A DNA stretch of 64,000 nucleotides, taken from positions 40,624,042 through 40,688,041 of the forward strand of contig CM060734.1 in assembly GCA_030704615.1 (NCBI GenBank), read 5' to 3'. Source of the stretch: Takakia lepidozioides (lineage: Eukaryota; Streptophyta; Takakiopsida; Takakiales; Takakiaceae). The position numbers and the translations under genes were made by a program. Position 1 is the stretch's first letter; each line of letters opens with the position of its first letter. This document shows, in pieces, positions 54,576-64,000 of this stretch. The notes beneath the pieces were generated by a model. It was given only the letters and a program-made list of their open reading frames with translations, was not told the origin of the DNA and searched no databases.

Positions 54576-55279
54576 AATATTTTATATTTATATTATATGT
54601 ATCGAGAATATAATAATATGTATAACGAATTCTTAACTATATCATCATAATGATTGAGTACGAGCCAGTAGTCCTTAACAACTTTAATGGGCTTAAGGAT
54701 AAATTAGTGAAAACAACTAATAGTTGTAGTAATATTTTTATTTCACCTAATTGTACCTTAACTTCACAGCTGGCCGTTAATCTTGAGTTAATGCAATTGC
54801 TAACACCTAAGAACGCTAACTACTGTGTGCGAATATTCAACAAAAAAAACGTTACAAGGCCTTCTCAAATGCACAACCTATGCAGGCCAAATGGGCTAGA
54901 TGGGAACATCATGGATTTCAAGGGGAAAACTGGTCCACCATTTGGGGCTCCATTTGGATCAAAATACGCCCAGCAAAATTGCAGCATTCCTCTGGCAAAT
55001 AGCTGATAGAGTTCTTGAGGTAAGAGAATGGCTACAGTTTGCCCTCCTAAGCGCTTGCTGCTCCTCAAGGACCATTGAATCAATGAGCATAGCCTCATTT
55101 TATGCCGTACCCCGGCAAATATATGGCCCTTCATCAAAGACCTTCGCCACCAATGGAACAATAGGGCCCTTTCCACTGTGGACCTTCTCTTCAACAACGA
55201 CATTGTAACAAAGCAGAAATCTCTCAATTACCGGCCTATGGTTGAAACCCGCGTGAGCTCGACTCTCTGGACCTATGGA

Positions 55280-55910
55280 AGGCCAGATGCGTGAAAGACC
55301 TTCTCAGGTGATACATCCTCGATCTCTCTTTTACTCTCTCTGGTCTTTCAAGATCTGGATACTGAATCAAGGAAAGCTTGGGCTAAAATGTGTACAGACA
55401 TCAAGCGAAAACTGCAGAATGGGGCAGCCATCCACGCCGCCTTCAGAAATACATGGGATCATACGCCACAGTCTCGCATGACCCTGCATTTGAGCCGAGC
55501 TCCCTCCAACCAGTGTTTTTATTTCTGAAATTTCGCACTTTTTCTCGACCTCAAAAAAACAATCGAATATTCTGTCGTAAATTCCCTATTTTCTCACGGA
55601 TGAAATCGCCAAAATTCTCCAAAAAAATATAAATCTTGGATGAATTTGCCTTATATGGATGAAATAAATGGATGAAAGTACAGAGGAGGATGATTCTGTC
55701 CAAATTTCAGTGGATGAACAGAAAATATGGCTACTTCCTGCAAAACTCAGTAGCCACTCCTGTTATTTTCTAAATTTGAAAAACAAAACACTCTGGCGAG
55801 GCCTCCACGCCACCATCCACAGCCTCCCCATGTTCGATCGTGATATCAATTGGAAGCATCTCAAGACTTCCACGAAAGCCTCACGGATTCATTTTAGATG
55901 ACTTAACTAG
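55280..55910 (+). pseudogene. Unidentified ORF remnant split by GGATGAAA repeat
   Basis: SRKAWAKMCTDIKRKLQNGA, WDHTPQSRMTLHLSRAPS before, and KTLWRGLHATIHSLPMF, DRDINWKHLKTSTKASR after a GGATGAAA-rich segment (55605-55730) with broken frames. It may be part of a LINE ORF, unproven. Confidence 0.3.
55605..55730 (+). repeat. GGATGAAA-rich diverged repeat
   Basis: GGATGAAATCGCC, TGGATGAATTTGCC, TGGATGAAATAA, TGGATGAAAGT, TGGATGAACAG; relative of the blocks at 7556 and 33740. Confidence 0.6.
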
Positions 55911-56295
55911 GCCACTTCAAGTCAATGGATAACATTTGTAGGGTGTCTCTACTGAGTTTTCTTGATCCTCCTCCCGCGTTTTAAGGCAAGACTTATCAGT
56001 CAGGGCAGCCCTGGTTGCTCCCGCTCTCATCCGGTCTAGATCATGGTCAAAATCCCTCAAATGGGGGTGATGGTTAGTTTTTTTACTGAATACGGGATCT
56101 GTGCCTTATGGTATGTCACGGGGTTTTAATTTTTTTCCCCAAATAAGTTAATTCCAAATAAAGTCTCTACCACTGGGGCCTCTGACCCCAGTTTTCATAA
56201 AAAAAAAGATTGCACTTTGAATAAATTTATTAAAAAATAAAATGAAAAATACGTGGTGGTTTTTTTCGATAAGTGCAACGAGTATCCAAAAATTA

Positions 56296-56660
56296 GGGCC
56301 GCTTTCCACCAAGGCCCAGGCCCAAGAAATCCTGGGCCCAATTTCTACCACTCTTGGGCTGGTCATGATCAAACAGTCATGATCACACAAAAATAGTCTA
56401 TTTTAATACCAAACTTCTTGGGCCCAAGAGTTGAGAATTGGGTCTCCATTCTAGGAGGGTTCCTTTTTCTTGGTCCGGCCCAACAAGTTGGCGCCAAAAC
56501 TTGTGCCATGTAGGTGCCATGTAGGCAAATGACCCACTTCCATTTTCTTGGGCTGGGGCCGCAGTGTATAAAGCCGTTGGGCCCAATTTTCAGGCCTCCG
56601 CCAATGGGAATGCTCCATTCGCAGTTGGTCTTGGGCTTCGGCCCTAGTGTAAAGCGGCCC
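56296..56660. mobile_element. Tourist/Harbinger-type MITE, 365 bp
   Basis: Ends GGGCCGCTTTCCACCAAGG and the complement of the right end GGGCCGCTTTACACTAGGG are inverted repeats. TTA flanks on both sides (56293-56295, 56661-56663) are the 3-bp target duplication of PIF/Harbinger transposition. The interior is rich in TTGGGCC/GGCCCAA words. It has no coding capacity. Confidence 0.9.
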
Positions 56661-56959
56661 TTAGTTGCTCCCATGTGCGGACCACACTTAAAGAACGTGT
56701 TTTCCCATCCCCCGACATTTGGATCGGCCGGTGGTGCGAGTGGCAGCCAGCCCTGGGCGGGAGAGATGGATGAGACCATGTGGCTGCTGGCGAACTGGCT
56801 AAACTGAAAGAGTGGAGAATTATCCTGATTGTCTTTTTAGGGAGAGGAGACAGGGATGCAGTCATACCTTGTCGACGAGCCACCGGAAGCAGTTTGAATG
56901 TTGGTGAATGATGATTGGCGATTTGTTTGATTGAATTTTGACTGGTGAAAGGACGGATC

Positions 56960-57072
56960 ATGGCCCAAATGCAAGCTGGCAAGGAGGGCGATGCTGTGGT
57001 GAACATGGAAATTGGTGTAATACCCATAGGGGAAGATCGAACGCCTTTCATGTACCCCATTAATTCATCACG
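56960..57072 (+). CDS. Possible first exon of an unknown gene
   Basis: MAQMQAGKEGDAVVNMEIG, VIPIGEDRTPFMYPINSS, ending in a good donor (CAC/GTAAGTCC). No downstream exon could be identified with confidence; the frame at 57465-57689 (GQEYIFAMELETGCGFHCKM) is a candidate. Confidence 0.3.
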
Positions 57073-57699
57073 TAAGTCCTCGCATCAAAGTTTCGCATCC
57101 TGTTTTCATTCTGCGGACACCTCATTATGTTCAGGTTTGATCTGGGATCCCTTTCCGAAGCCAACCCTCTGTTTCCATGTTCACTACAGTTTGCCATGTA
57201 TGGAAGAAAGATTCAAGGAAGTTTCACGCTGGAATCGACACTTGATTTGTAAGGAGGGGAGTAATTTCTAAAAAAATCACTAATTTACACCGATTCAGAC
57301 TTGTGCCTTCAGCAGCTGGGAGGGCAGTTTGTGTGCCAAACTATTGCCTCATGGGGTGATTGTGCCCCGTCGCTAGCCTAATAATGGTCCAGCTGAACGA
57401 ACACTCTCAAGCAGATTCTCGGCCCTAACCCTAAATTAATGAAGAATGATGATAGGTATTATAAGTGATGTCTAGAACAATGCATATCCTTGAAATTGGG
57501 CAAGAGTACATTTTTGCAATGGAGCTGGAAACAGGGTGTGGATTCCACTGCAAGATGTCTTTGCCCGTAGGCGATGTTACCTCCAAATGTCTTTTGGTGG
57601 TCTTTTTGCATTGGAGTGAGTTCATGATTTATAATTCCCTTGGAAAGTGGCAGAAACATTTTGATGGCTGGGTTTGTGTAACTTCATGACATCCTTTGC

Positions 57700-58160
57700 T
57701 CGTGTCAAACTGCACTTCAGTCAATCTCCCTGTCTTCTAGTATACCTGAGTTGTGCCTGATCAGCTGCCACTCTATTGCAGGGCAGCTGGTGCAATAGCC
57801 TCAGATTATTTACTTTCATTCCACTTGCTATCACTTACTTTTATGAATGGAAAAGTTTCAAGTGGGTTATGATTGTAGACACTTCTGTCTTATCAGGTAT
57901 CTGAATGTGGGAATACCTATCCTGATCCTCAGAAGATGAGAATTTCTGAAGTTATCGTCCTGTCCTCTTGAGCCATCTTTGTCACTTGCTTTTTCTTCTA
58001 CCACAGATCTGCTAGGAAATAGCATAGCCACACTCAGTGGGGATCTTTGGCTTGTGGCCTGTGTTGAGGGTATCCTACACTGTTTACCCAGTGATGCACT
58101 GGGGTGCTTCCTTCACATGAGTTGCTTGGGGCATCAATTCTGTGCTAGAGTTTGAACATG
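57700..58160. other. No recognisable feature
   Basis: Pyrimidine-rich sequence with short ORFs. Confidence 0.5.
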
Positions 58161-58164
58161 TCAA

Positions 58165-58440
58165 GGCAACTTTTGCTGCCTGCTGCCATTCTTTTTCAAT
58201 ATGATGGTCAGGACCTAAGTAACAAGCTTCTACATTTGTAGGCAACGCCTTCAAGCGTTACAGAGACAGGTTTTTTTGTCTCCCTAGTGAGGTTTGATAA
58301 CTTATGCTGGCTGCTGCCACAGGCTATTCTTTTTCGTATATCTTTTCGGGATTTTGGCAACAAGATTCTTACATTTCTAGGCAGGGCCTTCAGGTGTTAC
58401 TAAAACTAGTTTTTCTGTTCCCCTGATTGGGTTTAGTAGG
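58165..58440. repeat. Tandem duplication, unit about 137 bp, diverged
   Basis: Two units share GCTGCTGCCA, ATTCTTTTTC, GGCAACGCCTTCA/GGCAGGGCCTTCA, GTTAC and a TTTTTGTC...CCCCTGATTGGGTTT-type end. Confidence 0.6.
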
Positions 58441-58449
58441 CTTGGGTTG

Positions 58450-60115
58450 GGTATCAGGCACCGGAGTCTGGGGAGAGGGGAAGAGATTAAAGCACAAAAA
58501 GGCCCGCTGTGATTGGTGTAAAGTGCAGCGCTACATAATTGCTGGTGTCATCTTTATATTCATTGCCTGGGTATGTGCTGGATATAAACCCCCTGCACCA
58601 GTAGCATAGTGGTCAACTGGTCAAACACAAATGGTTCATGTGACAAGTTTGCGGTTTATTGTTGTGGTGCTATGCTCTAAAATGTAGATATCAACATTGT
58701 TGACTGCCACCCAACTTGTCTCCTTTCTCTTCCAATGTGTGATTCTCATTGATTTCTCCTTAGCATTCCTGAGTGTCTCTACAGGAATGGTTGTGTGCTG
58801 TGTCATTTTTGCTGAATGCATCATTCTGTTCTCCTTCTGTTAAAGAGACGGCACGGCCTGTACTTACACATAGCATCAATTCTGGTGCAGGTCGTCTATA
58901 CCATCTGGAGAAGCAATGATTGAGGGGTCTTATGTGACTGGTGAGGCTCTTTGTGTTTTGGATGGTGCATGTTTGCATATGAGGTGTGAATTCATTTTAT
59001 TACCGTAGATGTTGTACTGCAAGGATTGGCCTTGCGTTTTGCTCAATATGGATGCCACATAAGGTAACCATGCTCTTTAGTCAAGCTGACATAAACACCA
59101 TGTTACCAATGGCAACTTCGTAATATGGTGAATTGTCGTTACTGTCAATGCATTGAGGCGTGATGGCATATGTTCTAAGCTTCTTGTAAATATGACAAGG
59201 AAGAAGGAATCAATTCTGACAAGTAACATACCTATCAGAGGAACCATGAGCTCCATGGAATTAGAAAAGAAGGTCAACAGCCTGTGTTTTGAGCAATTGC
59301 GACTGTTGAAGCTTGTGATCATCAGGTGATGTGGGACATGGGTTTCAATGTGTGTTGCAATGTCTGTTAGCTTCTCCTGGACAGCAACAGAAAGAGAGGC
59401 AATCATTGTGTGCTTATTCTGGGACTGCAATCGTTAACAACCACATATTTGTCCGTAAACTTCATGTAGTTTCTTTATTTTGTCGAGGATCTTCATCATT
59501 GTAATTGCAGTAGTTGATGCCCATGGACTCTTTTGTGGCTCCACTGGCAGATATTTTCCTCCTTCCATGACAGAGATGTGACGGTTTCATCAGAAAGTGC
59601 AAGTTTATTGTTCTACCTGCGTTTTTATCTGTACAAATATGTAGCGTATTATATTACAACAAGCGTGAAGGAAAAAAAACTTCCTGAGATGATTACCACA
59701 GAAGTTCTGAGACCATTTCTTTGGACTTAAAATTCCTCATTGCACCCACCACCCTCTTCTGTACCTGAGCTCAGTACCATGTATACAGACAACATTGTTT
59801 TTGGCAGTTTCATGGAGTAGTAAAGATTCAGAGACCAGATTTTGTCAAATTCTGTGCAACATCGCCAGCCTCATACAGTCTACAATAGTTGTAGACAAGG
59901 TTATTGAAATCACATTCTGGATTGTAATCAGTGATGCTTTCTCCGGTGCTGGAGTTGTTCTGTTGATGGGGGAAAATTTGCGCGCTGGTGATGGAATCCT
60001 GTATGGGGAGGGGATAGGACTACCTGAATGCCTCCTCTGTTGCGGGCCTTGTGACTGCATACTAGTCCATATCTTTGGGGAAGATGCCTATTGATGACGA
60101 AGCCTATGATTTATG
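58450..60115. other. No assigned gene in the spacer's right part
   Basis: Frames at 59077-59430 (minus) and 59845-60060 (minus, Pro/Ser-rich) have no domain. A Pol III A-box-like TAGCATAGTGG at 58605 lacks a good B box. Confidence 0.5.
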
Positions 60116-60740
60116 TTGACTTTCATTACAATGGTTTCCGCGACCTCTGTAGTGGCCACTACATTGCAATTTGCTTTAGCCGTGCCACGTTTGATGATCG
60201 CATACGGCTATACACTCCAGTAGCAGCCCGAAAAGCGAGCAAGACAAATAGAATCTTAAGCAATTGCGGTGCTTCAAAAGAGGAACATGTGCTTATTTCA
60301 ACAATCACTGAAGGCAATTTAAACAAGGTTCAGATTTTTGGGTCATTTTTTGGTCCGGGGTATATCAAACCCCGTTCTATTCATTGGTGGGATCAATTTG
60401 CAGAGACTGTGATGAAGGAAGAAGAAGAGAGATTTCGGAAAATGCTTAGAGTGACAGTCCACATTCGATTGTTTGTGTGATATTCTTGGCAATGACCTCA
60501 TGTGAAATTTGCCTGCTGGTTTGCAAAACATCAAAGGCAAAAAACTATCAATTGCCAAACAAGTAGCCATTATCTCTACGAAGGTTTGCAATAGGAGATT
60601 CTTTTCTCACTATAGGGGAAATGTTTGGTGTGGCTGATTCCACCGTCAGCAAAATTGTGCACAGATTCTCCAGACAGAAGTGCAAGACACAAATATGGAT
60701 TACAAAGGCATGGCCATCAAGATAAGGTCAGGCTCGAAAG
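60116..60740 (+). pseudogene. HARBI1/PIF-type transposase remnant, right arm
   Basis: HYNGFRDLCSGHYIAICFSR, GNLNKVQIFGSFFGPGYIKP, SIHWWDQFAETVMKEEEER then, after a deletion that shifts the frame near 60460 and a shared TGA, LSIAKQVAII and IGEMFGVADSTVSKIVHRFS. It is the N-terminal half of a PIF/Harbinger nuclease including the helix-turn-helix; no DDE motif was found. Confidence 0.65.
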
Positions 60741-61550
60741 TGCAATCTGGACAGGTAATCCGATCCATGATGGTTATGGAGGCGAACCTCATGGTACCCC
60801 TCAGCAGGATGATATAAATGCTTGTTGTTCGTCCTGCCCTGACCGGGGATATCAGGAAGCTTCAAGGAGGTTTGTGCACGGGTATGTGTTTGGAACCCCA
60901 GTCTTTTACAATTCTGTTGGAGACTCCAATGGGAATGAGAGACTAGTAGACGACGACATCGAGGGCAAGTGGGATGAGTGCTGGAGGGAAGTGAATTTGG
61001 AATTCGAGCAGTCTCTGTCCAGGAGTCCGGAGTTGCAGGTGTACAGTAACAAGATGTTTTTTGTTTGGGACGGGAACCACCGCCTGCTTGCTTGGATGGG
61101 AGTACATTGAATCTATGCATCGAGAGGAGAAGATTGGCATTACTCCGTCGCAGCGTGCGTTTTGGATCCGAAGGGAAACTACACACATCTACTAACAGCC
61201 ATGCATGATATAAACAAGTAAGTTCTCTTCAACCACCAGATTCTGATGCAACCTCAAATGCTATTATTTGCCATTAAAACTTTTCTCACACTCGTTTGAT
61301 GGTGCAGGCAGATAGAGTCTTCCTATGTCACCACAAACTTGGTGCCACACATTATTCAGGATGCAAAAGCTAGGATGGATGCCATTGTCTAGCTTCAAGA
61401 CTATTCTTTCACCCGAGGCCTTCGAGAAGTGCGAGACCTCCAAAAAGGTAGAGACATGGTACACACTGACGAGGGATGCGTTCCTGGAGTACATGTACAC
61501 GGTAGGTCCTACAAACAGCCTTTTTTTTATCATTCATATGTACCCATGTT

Positions 61551-61574
61551 CAGGCTTGTGTCAACGCAAGCCTG
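61551..61574. repeat. Palindrome family B, right arm, intron 2
   Basis: CAGGCTTGTG, TCAA and CGCAAGCCTG; counterpart of 52655-52678, with substitutions on opposite sides of the dyad. Confidence 0.9.
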
Positions 61575-62468
61575 AATTTGTGAAGTTTAGATTCAGGTAC
61601 CTATTGCACATTTGGGAGTCTGACCTTTTTAACGTTGCCTTTGGGTTGATAGCAAGAAATTGCTGATGCGGAGAGAGAGGGGAAAAGCGGAATATTACGG
61701 AAAAACTCCAGAAAGTGAACGCACTGCCCACGGTATTGAGGCGGCAATGACCTTCCACATGAACAAATTCCGCGGGAAGGTGGTGACTGCGTTCACCAAG
61801 CAATTGCACATAGCTGATCCTGGTCTTGGCCCTCAGTTTCTTGATGAGGTTCGCATTCATTGGAGAAAGACAACAAAGCCTGAAATGACACAAGAGAAGC
61901 TGCACAGGCTCGCCATGGCAGTGGTGGAACCAGCAGTGGAAATACGGTGGCTTCAAATTTGGAACTCTGAGCCTGTTCTACGGCAAGCAAATAGTTTTTC
62001 CCTATGGGGAGAGAAGAACCCACCACTGGAGTCGTCACCCCTTTCAGTGACCAAGTGTGGGACATCTGGCTTCATAAAGCCACATTCTAGGCGCAGGTAA
62101 GAATATCATGACACAGGTCTTCAATGTCTCTGTTGAATGTCTTTGAGTGCATTCGCAAAATCTAACCAAGTTATTTGTGTGCCAGTTGGAGGAGAGGGCT
62201 GAGGAGGTTATGGAGAAATCTCTAACAGACTTCAAGATAGTCGTTGTACACCCGATGAGTCATTCGAGACCTGGATAAGAGGTGGAAAGAGATCGTTTGG
62301 GACCATGCGTTCTTCCGCGAATTTGCTATGGATGGTGGGATTAATTGTTCGAATTTGTTCGATGCGCAGTATAATGGGGAGCAGGCGATGAAGTGAGTCA
62401 TATACAGGTTTCATTTCATGCTTTTTAATGTGGTGAGCTGTTCTTTAAGATAGAAGCTGCCTCTATTG

Positions 62469-62809
62469 AGGCTTGCGTTAATGCAAGCTGCTGACCCTGC
62501 TACTCATGGCTTGCATTCTCCCCCAGTGTCATTGGGCTAGGATCAGGCTTGCGTTGACGCAGCTCTAGTGTGTGGATAGATATTGGTAGTTTGAACCAAG
62601 TATTAGGAAGGGGTATGTTGTGAGAATTTTAAGTACAGCTATGGAGTGTTCTTCGTGCAAAACTTTGAGGAACGGACTTTACCGGGTCTGCATGAGGCTT
62701 GCGTTGACGCAAGCCTGTTTGATGGCAGCCCACGACTTGAGTGATAAAAGGATTTCTTAAGTGTCAAACTCTTGTTTCAGAACCGGAAAGAGGCTTTCGT
62801 TGACGCAAG
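62469..62809. repeat. Palindrome family B, four copies, right arm
   Basis: 62469-62489, 62544-62563 (right side shortened), 62695-62716 and 62790-62809. The last reads AGGCTTTCGTTGACGCAAGG and falls in a short predicted exon (NRKEAFVDAR), so the motif may have begun as coding sequence or spread into it. Confidence 0.9.
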
Positions 62810-63410
62810 GATGAGTTTAGCCTGCACTTGGATTGTTTTTTGTTAAGTGTTACAACAAAAGGATGGAGCCTGCTATCATGTCTTCCTATGAACTCTCATG
62901 ATTTTTGTTGTTTTTGTTTTCGCAGATATATCCACGGAGTACTTTTTCCAGGTGGTTTTCTAAGCTCCTACTCATTCTTCATTGACAGCTGGGCAAAGAC
63001 AAATCCCGACACAACAATGTACACAATGGGCATTCTGGAGGACTGGAGCATGTCTCATTTCAAAGACTGTGGGTGGTACCTTGATTGCCCGAAACAATCG
63101 ACACCCTGGGAGGAGAAGGTCCAGCGAAACTTGAATGACAATGCAGAGGCTCTTGCTCCTCTGACAGATAGGCAGCTGCAGTTGAGAGATCTCCGGCTTC
63201 TCAAAGCAAAGGAACCAGTTGTAAATCAGAGCCCGAAAAAGAAGGGTGGAAAGAAGAAGGACAAAAAGAAAGAGGGTGAACAAAGTCAGGCAGCGGCTGC
63301 TGTGGCAGGAGGGGCTCAGAGGGGTTCACAACTGGCTCTGTCGTACAAACCATACGAGGCCCTACCTAACCCTGGCAGAGGTGTGGCCACGGGATATACA
63401 ACAAGACAAT

Positions 63411-64000
63411 TGTCAAGTTATTTACCACTAGTGTGAAACTAGCTAGGAAATAGCTATCTTTTACATATTGACATTTGGGATTGGCCCAAGTGTCAATCCA
63501 GGGGTCAAGGCAGATTTAGGCCCTGGAGTGGTTATCTTCACGGCAAGCGCGGGGGCTCATCTTTCTCGAGTTGAGCCTCACCGCGCCTAGCTATGGCGCC
63601 GTAGTGTGGATTCCCCATGGCGTGGGGTGCACTTGGCTTGACTTGTATTTGAGTGATGAGGTTATATATGCATGAGTTTATGCTTCATCTTTGTGAGCTC
63701 GCATGAGCTTGTGCTTGTATTCTTCTTCTTTATCACTCGAGAAAGATCAGCTCGTATCTGTGAGTGCCAGATACGAGTTAGTTGTAGCACTTGTGGTTTT
63801 TGCTTGAGAATGAGAGAAACCAAGTTGTTATGCAAGGAGCACCGTGGAGCTCTTAGTTGTTAGAAGCGGAGGCGATGTGGGTTACGAGGTCGTAGACCTT
63901 GGCATTCGATCTTCAGCTTCAGAGATGAAAGCACCATGCTGCAGGTAATTCCAGAGCACTTGTGTACAGAGGTTCAGATGAGCAAGCACACGATTGGGAA
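63411..64000 (+). mobile_element. Possible LTR start at the edge of the right arm
   Basis: Homology between the arms stops in ACAAGACAAT and TGTCAAGTTATTTACCACT follows, beginning with TG as LTRs do. A TATA-like GGTTATATATGC lies at 63660-63671. No primer site or second LTR is inside the window, so this is tentative. Confidence 0.3.

Larger units (their letters stand above)
54118..60115. other. Spacer between the inverted arms
   Basis: A 6-kb spacer with a LINE 3' end, a GGATGAAA-rich piece, a Tourist-type MITE, a small tandem duplication and only weak coding signals. Confidence 0.8.
60770..63410 (+). pseudogene. ParB-like multi-exon gene, right-arm copy
   Basis: The ParB-like exon is split by a TAA (near 60817) and a one-base loss (near 60868), then reads RFVHGYVFGTPVFYNSVGD, VYSNKMFFVWDGNHRLLAW. 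Exon 2 (61312-61500) ends at donor ACG/GTAGG. Exon 3 (about 61655-62097): YYGKTPESERTAHGIEAA, DPGLGPQFLDEVRIHW, VEIRWLQIWNSEPVLRQANS, donor CGCAG/GTAAGAA. Exon 4 (about 62189-62392) is open where the left copy has a stop. The last exon from acceptor TTTTCGCAG (62925): RYIHGVLFPGGFLSSYSFF, TMGILEDWSMSHFKDCGWYL, DRQLQLRDLRLLKAK, then KKKGGKKKDKKK. The Lys-rich end suits nuclear location. Function unknown beyond the ParB-like fold. Confidence 0.6.
60116..63412 (+). repeat. Right arm of the large inverted duplication
   Basis: Inverted partner of 51172-54117. It keeps the 267-bp and 99-bp coding segments missing on the left but has its own mutations (a TAA in the ParB-like exon, a one-base loss near 60868). 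Confidence 0.9.

Noticed and set aside
56398-56779. Minus ORFs of 62 and 136 residues
   Set aside because: They translate the MITE interior and its flank.

Overview
The window reads as repeat-rich nuclear DNA of a land plant. Evidence: an E-type PPR protein fragment, CACTA transposon genes of the plant TNP2/DUF4218/DUF4216 type, a TTA-flanked Tourist-type MITE, Ty3 and Ty1 LTR elements with initiator-Met primer sites, TTTAGGG-type repeats and GT-AG introns. A seed-free lineage (bryophyte, lycophyte or fern) is my guess only. Nearly every coding segment is broken by stops or frameshifts, so this is mostly a graveyard of mobile and multicopy genes. No rRNA, canonical tRNA or CRISPR array was seen.

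Layout. 0-2.4 kb: 5' part of a Ty3-type element on the minus strand (protease, gag, primer site, LTR). 2.4-9.4 kb: degenerate sequence with a palindromic repeat array, a tRNA-derived SINE and diverged tandem repeats. 10-10.4 kb: Ty3 integrase remnant. 11.9-16.6 kb: a Ty1/copia element on the plus strand whose gag-pol frame was interrupted by two related DNA transposons with 4-bp target duplications. 16.6-18.06 kb: a C-rich LINE with an endonuclease domain. 18.5-19.2 kb: a 347-bp tandem duplication with telomere-like tracts.

19.3-32.5 kb is the most unusual part. It holds a minus-strand ORF with seven RNA-polymerase-II-CTD-like heptads; a ParB-like plus methyltransferase-like gene apparently split by a small inversion; and a plus-strand series of exons with three tandem FCP1/NIF-type phosphatase-like domains. 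Copies of one GC-rich palindrome (consensus GCACGCGCGATCGCGCGTGC) lie mainly in introns and spacers of this block, 13 in all, and I saw none elsewhere. One palindrome pair coincides with the proposed inversion ends.

34.2-35.6 kb: a second methyltransferase-like gene (minus). 36.8-50 kb: a CACTA-type complex with a minus-strand Transposase_24-like gene (first exon at 43.4 kb) that contains or encloses a fourth FCP1-like domain (38.0-38.5 kb), and a plus-strand TNP2 gene (45.5-49.5 kb). Nested LINE pieces and a PPR fragment lie between them. 49.5-50.7 kb: an unrecognised multi-exon minus gene.

51.17-63.41 kb: an inverted duplication with arms of about 2.9 and 3.3 kb and a 6-kb spacer. Each arm carries a HARBI1-like remnant followed by a ParB-like multi-exon gene. 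Its introns hold a second palindromic motif (AGGCTTGCGT/ACGCAAGCCT). The two copies carry different disabling mutations and differ by two in-frame indels, one bounded exactly by GT...AG. The window ends in what may be the start of another LTR.

How the parts might work together is inference. The recurring combination of ParB-like, methyltransferase-like, FCP1-like and CTD-like modules with locus-specific intronic palindromes looks like a family of multicopy, possibly selfish, chromatin- or transcription-related genes that I cannot match to a named system.
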